Source: JAGORM01 sp964406795
Lineage (GTDB): Bacteria > Patescibacteriota > Microgenomatia > Levybacterales > GWA1-39-11
DNA length: 64,000 nt
Assembly: GCA_964406795.1 (NCBI GenBank)
Contig: CAYOTA010000001.1
Span: 1 to 64,000, forward strand
Direction: 5' to 3'
Each line of letters opens with the position of its first letter. The stretch's first letter is position 1. The notes under the pieces are model-generated. The model was not told the origin of the DNA and did not search any database. It saw only the letters and a program-made list of their open reading frames with translations. Position numbers and translations under genes: made by a program. This document shows positions 47,420-54,549 of this stretch, piece after piece.

Positions 47420-48579
47420 GATTTTATTTTTTTATACCCAGCAAAAAGTACTGTCAAAACAATAGAAATACCTATACTCCAGAGAAGCATCTGATTTAGG
47501 ATAGTAGGAATTGGGGGATCAAAATTTCCTGTATACAAAAATGGGGCATATTGAAAAAGGGCAAGAAACGAAAACACAACGGATGGTATAAAAATATAGT
47601 AACGGGAAGACACAAGAGACGCAAATGGCACAACAAGCATAAAATACCATGGCTGAAAATTAGTTCTTTGCGCCTGAAGGAAAACTCCTACAACCATAAG
47701 TAAAATTGAAACAAGTAAAAAAATCAGTTCTTTGTTTTTTCGTTTACTAAATGGAAACCATAAAAATAAAGGCAGCAAAATAATGGTTGCAAATTTAATG
47801 CCCGCTGAAATTAAAAGCAATATCCATGATGCATATTTTTTTTGAACGAACAATAAATATACTCCCATAAGTGTGACAGTCATCATAACTAAATCTATAT
47901 GTGCTGAAACAAGCCCTTCAATCAACACAAAAGGGCTAAGTGCAAAAAACGCAATTGCAAAAGCAGGATCAACAAGTTTTGTTTTTTGAGAAATCTTACC
48001 TATGAATATGCAGGAAATCAAATATGAAGCTAAAGCCAAAAGCTTGAACAAAATGATATTTAGTGCAAATATTCCCATTCCCAAAAACGACAGAGGAATT
48101 GTAAGCGCTAACCACACTGGACCATATGGATACGTCCTATGTGTCCAGTGCATAAATCCAAGCATAGGGTCAGATGGAAAATCCAAGGCCTTTTTTACGT
48201 ATGGATTTTCTCCGTACTCAGTTACAATTTTTGCATCAAATATATAGTTAAAAAAGTCATAAGAAAAAGCGTTATAAGAAAAGACCAGGGTTACACCAGC
48301 TAACACAACAAGAGTCCATGTGGTCTTAAGATTTACGGCTTTTTTCTTTATTAAATGCAGAGTAGTAAGATAGAGTACAAACATAAAAACAACAATGCTT
48401 ACAAATAAATAAGTAGATACAGGTCTATTAAAATACCCAATATATTGAAAAGACCTCTGGATGTTAGTCAAAAATGAAGCACGAGTAAGCGTTAACCCTA
48501 AGTCAACCTGAGTGAAGGAGTAAAAAAACAAGGATCCCAAAGCCAAAAGCCAGAGAAAAATAAGAACTTTTTTTAACAT
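47416..48579 (-). CDS. MptB-like GT-C mannosyltransferase
   Basis: A 387-residue polytopic protein with SYDFFNYIFDAK (D108), GENPYVKKALDFP, YGPVW (152-156) and SPFVLIEGLVSAHIDL (215-230), the landmarks of the MptA/MptB polyprenyl-phosphomannose-dependent transferases. It is a divergent paralog of the protein at 10.3-11.4 kb. It sits 3 bp after the first gene of the cluster, a DPM1-type synthase, the combination used to build outer-face mannan. That pairing makes this the best-supported donor-acceptor pair in the locus. Confidence 0.73.
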   Translation of the reverse strand: MLKKVLIFLWLLALGSLFFYSFTQVDLGLTLTRASFLTNIQRSFQYIGYFNRPVSTYLFVSIVVFMFVLYLTTLHLIKKKAVNLKTTWTLVVLAGVTLVFSYNAFSYDFFNYIFDAKIVTEYGENPYVKKALDFPSDPMLGFMHWTHRTYPYGPVWLALTIPLSFLGMGIFALNIILFKLLALASYLISCIFIGKISQKTKLVDPAFAIAFFALSPFVLIEGLVSAHIDLVMMTVTLMGVYLLFVQKKYASWILLLISAGIKFATIILLPLFLWFPFSKRKNKELIFLLVSILLMVVGVFLQAQRTNFQPWYFMLVVPFASLVSSRYYIFIPSVVFSFLALFQYAPFLYTGNFDPPIPTILNQMLLWSIGISIVLTVLFAGYKKIKS

Positions 48580-48582
48580 GAA

Positions 48583-49350
48583 TTAAGAATATACTTTTTT
48601 AATAATATTCCGTCTGATTCTTATTAAATCCAGCAATCCGTCAATCGAATCTTTTATGGGAGAAACGCGCCTTGTCTCAACATATAACCAATCCACAGGT
48701 ACTTCTTTAATCTTATAACCTTCTTTTGTTGCAATATATAAAAGCTCTACGTCAAAACCAGCACTTACTGATGAACGTCCTATATTTTTAAAGCCGCCAT
48801 GGATTTTTTTAATCTTTGAAAAAACAGTTTGCGCAGAATCCTTACTAAATACTTTAAATCCACACTGCGTGTCTTCTATGTCAGGCAAACCTACTACCAT
48901 AGTACGCATGAAAATCATCCCGGTTCCCATAATTTTTCTTGTAAAAGGCGCGCCGGTACGGGTTTTTCGCCTGGATCCAATAACAATGTCAAACCCCTGC
49001 TTACCGGCAGGCATGGCTTTTTGAGTGAATGATAGTAGCTTTTCAATTTCTTCAATTGGTGTTGCCTGATCCATATCAGTAAACAAAACATAGTCGCCTG
49101 ACGCTTTCAACATACCAGTAGTAACTGCCCCAGCCTTTCCTGTGTGGGAGTTTTCAAGTAATTTAAACTTAGTGTTTCCCTTTGTAAACCGTCTTACAAA
49201 CTCCAAGCTCCCATCTGTAGACCCGTCATCAACCACTATGACTTCATAGCTATATTTTTGTTTTTCCAAATAATGCTCTACTTTATCAAGCGTCCCTTTT
49301 CGCAGATTGGCCAACTCGTTATATGAAGGAATTACCACGGACAATTTCAT
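48583..49350 (-). CDS. GT2 polyprenyl-phosphate sugar synthase (DPM1 type) with a palindrome-encoded insert
   Basis: A 255-residue GT-A enzyme and the first gene of the minus-strand glycan locus. Core motifs are LSVVIPSYNELANL, VVDDGSTDGS (39-48), HTGKAGAVTTG (69-79) and the metal motif FTDMDQATPIEE (90-101). Between the alpha helix after that motif and FDIVIGSRRK lies KAMPAGKQG (111-119). Its DNA is a palindrome of the kind spread through CPR genomes; homologs normally pass directly from the helix to the DIVIGSR strand. An extended -10 promoter precedes the gene with essentially no leader. Confidence 0.85.
   Translation of the reverse strand: MKLSVVIPSYNELANLRKGTLDKVEHYLEKQKYSYEVIVVDDGSTDGSLEFVRRFTKGNTKFKLLENSHTGKAGAVTTGMLKASGDYVLFTDMDQATPIEEIEKLLSFTQKAMPAGKQGFDIVIGSRRKTRTGAPFTRKIMGTGMIFMRTMVVGLPDIEDTQCGFKVFSKDSAQTVFSKIKKIHGGFKNIGRSSVSAGFDVELLYIATKEGYKIKEVPVDWLYVETRRVSPIKDSIDGLLDLIRIRRNIIKKVYS
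48996..49011. repeat. Palindromic element encoding PAGKQG inside a GT2 gene
   Basis: The sequence CCTGC-TTACCG-GCAGG is a 5-bp-stem inverted repeat lying in frame inside the DPM1-type gene, where it gives MPAGKQG. Short mobile palindromes giving PAGKQ or PAGRQ peptides are a recognised oddity of CPR genomes. Only one copy is seen in this window. Confidence 0.6.
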
Positions 49351-49356
49351 TGTTTT

Positions 49357-49365
49357 ATTATAGCA
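49357..49365 (-). promoter_or_regulatory. Extended -10 promoter at the head of the glycan locus, leaderless
   Basis: The minus strand reads TGC-TATAAT with the -10 box at 49362-49357 and the ATG of the first gene at 49350, so transcription should start at or just before the ATG. No clear -35 box is present. The gene is divergent from trhO. Confidence 0.5.
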
Positions 49366-49388
49366 AAGTTACGTGTCTTCTTTTACAA

Positions 49389-49405
49389 GTGGTATAATAT
49401 ACCAC
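49389..49405. promoter_or_regulatory. Palindrome over the trhO -10 box
   Basis: GTGGTAT-AAT-ATACCAC is a perfect 7-bp inverted repeat. It contains the TATAAT -10 box (49393-49398) and ends exactly one base before the ATG at 49406. It could be an operator that blocks trhO transcription, or a chance consequence of a symmetric A+T-rich promoter. Confidence 0.45.
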
Positions 49406-50311
49406 ATGAAACACCAAGTACTACTTTACTATAAATATGTAGAGATTAAAAATCCTGAGCGTGTACGTGATACACAGAAAACACTGTGTGAAAAACTAAG
49501 TCTCAAAGGGCGCATTATTGTGTCATCAGAGGGTATCAATGGAACGCTAGAAGGAACACTGGAGAATACTGAAAAATATATAGAGAAAATGAACCAGGAT
49601 TCGCTTCTAAGTGACATAAGATACAAGAAAAGTGAAGGTACCGGCGACGCATTTCCTAAGCTAAAAGTAAAAGTAAGACCAGAGATTGTAACGGCCCATT
49701 TACCAACACTCAACCCAAACAAAACAACAGGTAAATATCTGAGTGCGCAGCAGCTTCATCAATGGTATGAGGAAAAACGTGAATTTTACATAGTGGATAT
49801 GAGGAATGACTATGAATATGCATCAGGCTATTTTGAGAATTTTATACCCTCAGGTCTTCACAATTTTTTTGATATAAAAGATGTAATTCCAAAACTTGCT
49901 CATCTAAAAAACAAGACTATAGTTACCGTGTGTACGGGTGGCGTAAGATGTGAAAAAGCTTCCGGATTCTTAGTGACAAACGGATTTAAAGATGTGTATC
50001 AGCTAAAAGATGGCATTCAAACCTACATGGAATTATTTCCAAACAAACATTTTAAAGGAAAGTTGTATGTTTTTGATAATAGACTAACGGTGGGTTTTAA
50101 TATTGACTCAAAAGACCATGTGATTGTAGGAAGCTGTAGGGATTGCGGGATTAGCTGCGACACCTATGTGAACTGTGAGTATGACATGTGTCACCTCCAC
50201 TACATTTGCTGCAATAATTGCCTAGACTCAGAAACCGGACTTGCGTTTTGTAAAGCAGAATGTAAAGAAAATTACAAAAAATTCCAACTTCTTAAAACTG
50301 CTACTGCTTAA
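49406..50311 (+). CDS. trhO: tRNA uridine 5-hydroxylase (rhodanese family)
   Basis: A 301-residue protein of the YceA/TrhO family, which makes 5-hydroxyuridine at position 34 of tRNAs using O2. The N-terminal half has GRIIVSSEGINGTLEG (35-50). The rhodanese domain (about 110-210) has the active loop CTGGVRCEKASG, with Cys176 leading. The C-terminal Cys-rich segment (SCRDCGISCDTY, then CCNNC) matches the family. I chose the ATG at 49406 because the TATAAT box ends 7 nt before it, making the message leaderless; a GTG at 49373 lies upstream of the promoter. The gene ends with an 11 bp convergent overlap with the GT39-like gene. Confidence 0.92.
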   Translation: MKHQVLLYYKYVEIKNPERVRDTQKTLCEKLSLKGRIIVSSEGINGTLEGTLENTEKYIEKMNQDSLLSDIRYKKSEGTGDAFPKLKVKVRPEIVTAHLPTLNPNKTTGKYLSAQQLHQWYEEKREFYIVDMRNDYEYASGYFENFIPSGLHNFFDIKDVIPKLAHLKNKTIVTVCTGGVRCEKASGFLVTNGFKDVYQLKDGIQTYMELFPNKHFKGKLYVFDNRLTVGFNIDSKDHVIVGSCRDCGISCDTYVNCEYDMCHLHYICCNNCLDSETGLAFCKAECKENYKKFQLLKTATA

Positions 50312-51878
50312 TTATTTCGTGAACTTCTTCCATTAAAAATGGTTTATCTAGGGTTATAACACGTTTTTGAACTCTAAATTCTCCGAATTTTTCTTCCTTA
50401 ATAACTTTTGAACGCGTATCTTCAAATTCCAAAATGCCTTTTACAAAAAAGTCTGGTATTCCACCACTCGGCTCTAGTATCAAAAATAAATATTTATCTG
50501 AATTTTTAAAATCTGGACTATATTTTATGTTTTCACCAAATCTGCCGTCTTGTGGATACCCCCAATAAAATGGCATATATCCATATGTGTTTTTTCCATA
50601 CGTATCAAATAAAACACTCCATGTTGTGTTTACAAACAAAGGGTTTGTGATGGTGTTAATTCTAAATGGTTTATAATTTGCTTCTTTATATATCCAGTCC
50701 AGAATTTTTGTTTCAGCACTATATATCATATCTTTTTGAACAGAAAACAAAGCCTCCCCTTTTCCTTGATTTTCAGCAAGGAGGTAAATGTTGCTAGCAA
50801 CTATTATAGTTATTACTACAAACCATGGGAGCTGATTGGCAGGCTGTGCAAAAACCTTATATATATAGTAGGAAACAAGCATACTAAGCGGCACGGCACA
50901 CCCAATAAATACAAAGTAAATATTGGTTGACCCTACAAAAAACAAAAATACAGGTGTTATAAACCAAAGTAGTAAGAAAAATATTCGTTTGTCTTTTAAA
51001 ATAAAGATTAAAAATAAACTAACGAGTATAAACGCGTACATGAAAATATGAGAAAATCCATTACTTGATAGTATATTGTAGTACGGCACTAAAAATAATT
51101 TTTCAGACGCACGTGATAACATCTCCCCAACCGTCTGCCCCCTGGACTCTGCGTATCCGGTAAAAAATTCCATAATACCTCTACTTCCCCTAAAATCAAA
51201 CTTAATTTCGGCTAGAATAAGTGGTGATGCCACCGCCAAAAAAACAAATGCAGATAGCAGTATGTCTACAATTTTTATTTTTCTATACACTAGTAAAATA
51301 ACTAAAAATATAGCTGCCTGGTATAAAAGGAAAATTTGAAATTGAATAGATAGCGCCCAGAAAAATGCAGTAAGTAAAAGCCCCCATTTATAATTTTCTT
51401 TTACATACATCCACAAGAATAGAAATGATAATGCAATGGTTACCATAGCAAGTGAAGGGTTAGACAACCATCTACTGTATGAAATTACTTCATATGACAC
51501 GGTTATTAAAAATGCCGAACTTAAAGCAATTTGAGTATTTCCAAAAATCTTTTTTGATAATACATACGTAATGGGAATTATAAGTAAACTTGCAAGAATT
51601 AAAAATAATTTTACGGCAAAAATACTGCCTTCTGAAAAAACGTAAAATGGGGAAATAAGATACCAGTAAAGTGCTCCGTGATGAAGTCCGTTAATATCTG
51701 AATTAGGTCCCAGGATTTTTAAATCACCCTTCCAAATATCTCCTGCAATTACGACGTCCCGCGCCTGATCATATCCAAAAGTTATATCAGTAAATGAGTG
51801 AGTTCGTAATACAAATCCAAGGATAACCATCCCACAAAGAATCCAGAAGAGCTCTTTATGCAATAATTTCATTTCCAC
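50301..51878 (-). CDS. GT39-like polytopic glycosyltransferase, YDxxRD subgroup
   Basis: A 525-residue membrane protein with ITFGYDQARDVVIAGDI (32-48) and GLHHGALYWYLISP (64-77). The acidic pair of other GT39 relatives is replaced by Y-D-x-x-R-D, as in the protein at 14.4-15.9 kb. About ten helices are followed by a soluble C-terminal domain of about 120 residues with YGKNTYGYMPFYWG. The GTG at 51878 overlaps the upstream TAG stop, and an ATG at 51872 is an equally good start. It is separate from the main cluster and ends over trhO on the opposite strand. Confidence 0.75.
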   Translation of the reverse strand: MEMKLLHKELFWILCGMVILGFVLRTHSFTDITFGYDQARDVVIAGDIWKGDLKILGPNSDINGLHHGALYWYLISPFYVFSEGSIFAVKLFLILASLLIIPITYVLSKKIFGNTQIALSSAFLITVSYEVISYSRWLSNPSLAMVTIALSFLFLWMYVKENYKWGLLLTAFFWALSIQFQIFLLYQAAIFLVILLVYRKIKIVDILLSAFVFLAVASPLILAEIKFDFRGSRGIMEFFTGYAESRGQTVGEMLSRASEKLFLVPYYNILSSNGFSHIFMYAFILVSLFLIFILKDKRIFFLLLWFITPVFLFFVGSTNIYFVFIGCAVPLSMLVSYYIYKVFAQPANQLPWFVVITIIVASNIYLLAENQGKGEALFSVQKDMIYSAETKILDWIYKEANYKPFRINTITNPLFVNTTWSVLFDTYGKNTYGYMPFYWGYPQDGRFGENIKYSPDFKNSDKYLFLILEPSGGIPDFFVKGILEFEDTRSKVIKEEKFGEFRVQKRVITLDKPFLMEEVHEIIKQ

Positions 51879-52201
51879 TATCTTATATCTTTTGGTTCTG
51901 TTGGTAAAGAAGGTTTACTGGTTTGTTCTAACTCCAGCGCTATGCTATCAGCTCGCTTTCTTCTCAATTCTTCATCCATTACTTTAACTGATATTGCTGC
52001 AACACTTACAGCAACTCCAGCCTCAGCAACCACTCCAACAAATGCAGCTACCTGAGCTTTACCGTCCTCTGCTTTTGAAATACCAGTTGCTACCGTCCCA
52101 ATTATCGCTATAACAGCAGCTGTCTCAGTAGCTAATCCCAACATTCCATAACGTCGCATTCTTCCGGGATTGTGTTTTGGTTGTAAGGCGTCTTTTTTCA
52201 T
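51878..52201 (-). CDS. Small two-helix membrane protein, unknown
   Basis: A 107-residue protein with two alanine- and valine-rich hydrophobic segments, TETAAVIAIIGTVATGIS and AAFVGVVAEAGVAVSVAAI, joined by a short KAEDGKAQ loop. It has a polar C-terminal tail rich in Lys, Glu and Pro. I recognise no family. An extended -10 box (TGC-TATAAT) lies at 52216-52211, so the message would start within a few bases of the ATG. It is divergent from the tRNA-Glu unit and is probably cotranscribed with the following GT39-like gene. Confidence 0.6.
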   Translation of the reverse strand: MKKDALQPKHNPGRMRRYGMLGLATETAAVIAIIGTVATGISKAEDGKAQVAAFVGVVAEAGVAVSVAAISVKVMDEELRRKRADSIALELEQTSKPSLPTEPKDIR

Positions 52202-52210
52202 GAATTACAG

Positions 52211-52219
52211 ATTATAGCA
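52211..52219 (-). promoter_or_regulatory. Extended -10 promoter for the small membrane protein
   Basis: The minus strand reads TGC-TATAAT with the -10 box at 52216-52211 and the ATG at 52201, so the leader would be only a few bases. The -35 region is poor, as expected for an extended -10 promoter. Confidence 0.5.
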
Positions 52220-52235
52220 CGTTTTATTAGATTTC

Positions 52236-52264
52236 TTGTTTAAGAAGATAATTTTTAGTAAAAT
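52236..52264 (+). promoter_or_regulatory. Promoter for the leader RNA and tRNA-Glu
   Basis: TTGTTT (52236-52241), 17 bp, then TAAAAT (52259-52264). The predicted start near 52271 coincides with the first base of the leader hairpin, which supports both the promoter and transcription of the structured leader. Confidence 0.55.
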
Positions 52265-52270
52265 GGTAGC

Positions 52271-52328
52271 TCAGGGGAAACCCTGAAGATTTTGGCCCAA
52301 TCGTTCCTAAAGATCGAGGGGCAAAAAT
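52271..52328 (+). ncRNA. Structured leader upstream of tRNA-Glu
   Basis: From the predicted start, TCAGGG-GAAA-CCCTGA (52271-52286) makes a perfect 6-bp hairpin closed by a GNRA-type tetraloop. It is followed by a longer stem in which ATTTT (52289-52293) pairs with AAAAT (52324-52328). Further pairs are GCCC/GGGGC with one bulge and TCG/CGA around an 11-nt loop. No open reading frame is present. It ends 18 nt before the tRNA. I know of no family that matches; it could be a processing signal, a stable small RNA or a regulatory leader. Confidence 0.45.
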
Positions 52329-52345
52329 AGTAGAAAGTTAATTAC

Positions 52346-52417
52346 GGCCCCATCGTCCAGCGGTTAGGACACCAGATTCTCATTCTGGTAACCGGGATTC
52401 GATTTCCCGTGGGGTCA
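52346..52417 (+). tRNA. tRNA-Glu (anticodon CTC)
   Basis: A complete cloverleaf of 72 nt. The acceptor stem GGCCCCA pairs with TGGGGTC (one G-U pair) and the discriminator is A. The D arm contains GTCCAGCGGTTAGGAC. The anticodon stem CCAGA/TCTGG closes the loop TTCTCAT, whose anticodon is CTC. The T arm has CGGGATTCGATTTCCCG. CCA is not encoded. It is transcribed on the plus strand from a promoter 82 bp upstream and faces a serine recombinase gene 175 bp away, an arrangement seen at island boundaries. Confidence 0.95.
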
Positions 52418-52547
52418 CATATCTTATAGTATTCCTACCAGACCTGTTGGGTATATTCGATTAGGTTGATAAGGCTTGCTAAATTAAATCAAAGTCATTC
52501 GAAAATCGTTTCAAGAGCCTGTAATAGTAATATTTACCCCTCAAAAA

Positions 52548-52561
52548 AGGCTATTAAGCCT
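52548..52561 (-). terminator. Rho-independent terminator after the recombinase
   Basis: Read on the minus strand, AGGCT-TAAT-AGCCT is followed by TTTTT, a short stem with a U tract, starting 32 bp past the recombinase stop. It would stop minus-strand transcription before it reaches the tRNA. Confidence 0.5.
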
Positions 52562-52592
52562 ACGAGAAAAACACCTGAGTTAGGATTTGCGG

Positions 52593-53924
52593 TTATTTTT
52601 CAATTATTATCTCTCTTTGAGATAGAATGAATTTAGTTTTGATAAAAGATAATACTTCCAGTCGTTCTTCCGCTGTTCCAATCTGTAAGATATGGAGGAG
52701 ATAGTTTTTCATCATTTCATTCTTGTCATTTCCACTTTCCGGAATCCTATTAAATTCAGCTAAGTATCCGTCAATAAATTCCTGATGAAGTACTTGAGTT
52801 TTGAGTCTATGATAGCGTTCTATATCTTCTTGGATTTTCCTTGTGATTCCGGAGGAATTAAATTTAATAACATTTATCTTTGCGATGAGTTGTTTGATGA
52901 GATCTGCTTCCGTAATGTATGGCTCGTCACATTCAAAGTCACGAGATCTTCCACAATGATAGTATATATGTTTTACAATCCTTCCATTTAAGAGTTTTCT
53001 GTATTTCTCCTCAGCTGTAATCCCTCCCCCACATTTTCCGCATCTAAAGATCTTCTTGAATGGAAACAGTTTATTCTTATACCCCTTATCTGGTTGTATT
53101 TGAAGATGTAGTTGGGCTTTATCAAATAATTCTTTTGTAATGAGTGCTTTATGTTTTCCTTTGTACCAAGTACCACTTCCGATTGGAAACTCAAACTCAC
53201 CATAGTAGAATGGGTTTTTGAGAGTTGCATAGACTTTACTTAAAGCAAGTCTTTTGCCAGTTCTTGATTCAAAACCAATCCTATCAAGCCACATCTTTAT
53301 TGTTCTGCCTGATTGTCCTTGGTTTGCCATTTTGTCAAATATCTGTCTTACAAAGTTTTCTCGTTCAGGGTCGACAACTATTAACTCCGTTGTTGCGGGA
53401 TCTCCACTTTGATTTAGATATCCAACTGGAGCAATAGAAGGACGCCAACCCATCAGACACTTTGCTCGCATACCTCTTTGAACATTTAAACCTTTATTGT
53501 CATTTTCAAGTTTTGCTTGGGAACATAAAATCATCAATAGGAATTTTTCATTTGGATTATTAGAGAAGCTCTGAGAGTAGGTTTGAATTTTTACTAGCTT
53601 TCCCTGATCCATAAGGTCAACTACTGATCCCAAGTCTCCAGCATTTCTTGAAAGTCTGTCCGGTGCCCACGTAAGAATCGCATTAAATTTCTTCTGTCTT
53701 ACTTCTTGGAGAAGTTCCATAAATACAGGACGAGTGCCGGAGGACTTTGCAGAGTGACTTTCTTTTTTGACTTCTTTAATCTTTAGTTCATCTCGCTTAG
53801 CAAGTGTCATCATCTCATCAATCTGAGAATCAATTGACATAGTCTGTCGCTCATCCGATTCGCTTGATTTGCGGGCATAAAGGCAGTATTCGAGTGATAT
53901 CTCTGGCTTTGTGTTGTAATCCAT
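52593..53924 (-). CDS. Large serine recombinase / integrase
   Basis: A 443-residue site-specific recombinase started at the ATG at 53924; a longer frame reaches back into the upstream small gene. The N-terminal resolvase domain has LEYCLYARKSSESDERQTMS, with catalytic Ser20 after Arg18, and later WAPDRLSRNAGDLGSVVDLM with the conserved Arg pair. A Recombinase domain follows (about 165-280). A zinc ribbon is seen as FRCGKCGGGI and YYHCGRSRDFECDEPYI, and then a helical C-terminus. It is shorter than phage integrases of 500 or more residues. It probably mobilises the island to its right. Confidence 0.88.
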   Translation of the reverse strand: MDYNTKPEISLEYCLYARKSSESDERQTMSIDSQIDEMMTLAKRDELKIKEVKKESHSAKSSGTRPVFMELLQEVRQKKFNAILTWAPDRLSRNAGDLGSVVDLMDQGKLVKIQTYSQSFSNNPNEKFLLMILCSQAKLENDNKGLNVQRGMRAKCLMGWRPSIAPVGYLNQSGDPATTELIVVDPERENFVRQIFDKMANQGQSGRTIKMWLDRIGFESRTGKRLALSKVYATLKNPFYYGEFEFPIGSGTWYKGKHKALITKELFDKAQLHLQIQPDKGYKNKLFPFKKIFRCGKCGGGITAEEKYRKLLNGRIVKHIYYHCGRSRDFECDEPYITEADLIKQLIAKINVIKFNSSGITRKIQEDIERYHRLKTQVLHQEFIDGYLAEFNRIPESGNDKNEMMKNYLLHILQIGTAEERLEVLSFIKTKFILSQREIIIEK

Positions 53925-53991
53925 TTCAGGGTAGAAGGTACCGCAGAAAGACCACGAAGTCCAGTAGGAAAATGGCTTAAATGCTTTAACT

Positions 53992-54189
53992 TTATACCTG
54001 CTTTTTCTCTTTTCTATCCTTCCACCACACAAAACCTGCAACGACTAATAAGACAATACCAAACAAACTATGCGCCAAATGATTAACGCCAAGTCCAATT
54101 GCCTCGTGATTTAGAGGTAAGGGATATCTGTGATCGAGTAAGAAATAAAGGCCTGCAATAATTAAAATTATAATGGTAAAATGCTTCAT
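53992..54189 (-). CDS. Small two-helix membrane protein
   Basis: A 65-residue protein with helices FTIIILIIAGLYFLL and LFGIVLLVVAGFVWW around a loop with RYPLPLNHEAIGLGVNHLAHS, ending in a charged tail. I recognise no family; the two histidines in the loop are notable. A GAGGT Shine-Dalgarno lies 6 nt before the ATG at 54189, which favours it over the adjacent ATG at 54192. It lies 10 bp after the HxlR gene, with which it is probably cotranscribed. Confidence 0.6.
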   Translation of the reverse strand: MKHFTIIILIIAGLYFLLDHRYPLPLNHEAIGLGVNHLAHSLFGIVLLVVAGFVWWKDRKEKKQV

Positions 54190-54199
54190 CATCTCACCT

Positions 54200-54532
54200 C
54201 TAATCTTTTTTTAGAAATTTATCCGCAAAGACTCGAATTTCGGCAAGTATAGGCATTATCCCATTTCCTTTTTCGGTCAGAGAGTATACGACAGATAATT
54301 TATCCACTGTTTCTTCTTGTCTTTTAATAATTCCTTGTTCTTCAAGTTTTTTAAGCCTGTTTGAGAGCGTGGTGGGATTTACCTGAGGAAGTTCACGTTC
54401 AAGTTGTGCAAATCTTTTTTCTCCACCATCAATTGCTTGGATTATTGCAAGTGTCCAGAAATCTCCAAGCATCTTTAGTTCTTCGTTTGAACATTTTTCT
54501 TCTTTATGAATGTATTTCTTTGTCGTTGACAT
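54200..54532 (-). CDS. HxlR family transcriptional regulator
   Basis: A 110-residue winged-helix protein. It has the family signature EEKCSNEELKMLGDFWTLAI with Cys14 in the canonical redox position, followed by GEKRFAQLERELPQVNPTTL (recognition region) and LKKLEEQGIIKRQEE. HxlR relatives such as YodB and HypR use this Cys to sense quinones, aldehydes or disulfide stress. It is divergent from the NAD(P)H-binding protein operon, and a perfect 10-bp inverted repeat lies between them. Repression of its own and the divergent operon, relieved by electrophiles, is the likely logic. Confidence 0.88.
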   Translation of the reverse strand: MSTTKKYIHKEEKCSNEELKMLGDFWTLAIIQAIDGGEKRFAQLERELPQVNPTTLSNRLKKLEEQGIIKRQEETVDKLSVVYSLTEKGNGIMPILAEIRVFADKFLKKD

Positions 54533-54549
54533 ACTTTAAAAATTGTAGT

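Noticed and set aside
52262..52330. The leader ahead of tRNA-Glu contains GGTAGCTCAG, which looks like a tRNA D-arm
   Set aside because: No acceptor stem, anticodon stem or TTC-containing T arm can be formed around it, so it is not a second tRNA.
53925..54041. N-terminal extension of the recombinase to 54041
   Set aside because: The extra 39 residues have no recombinase character and overlap the small membrane protein; the ATG at 53924 gives a normal resolvase N-terminus.
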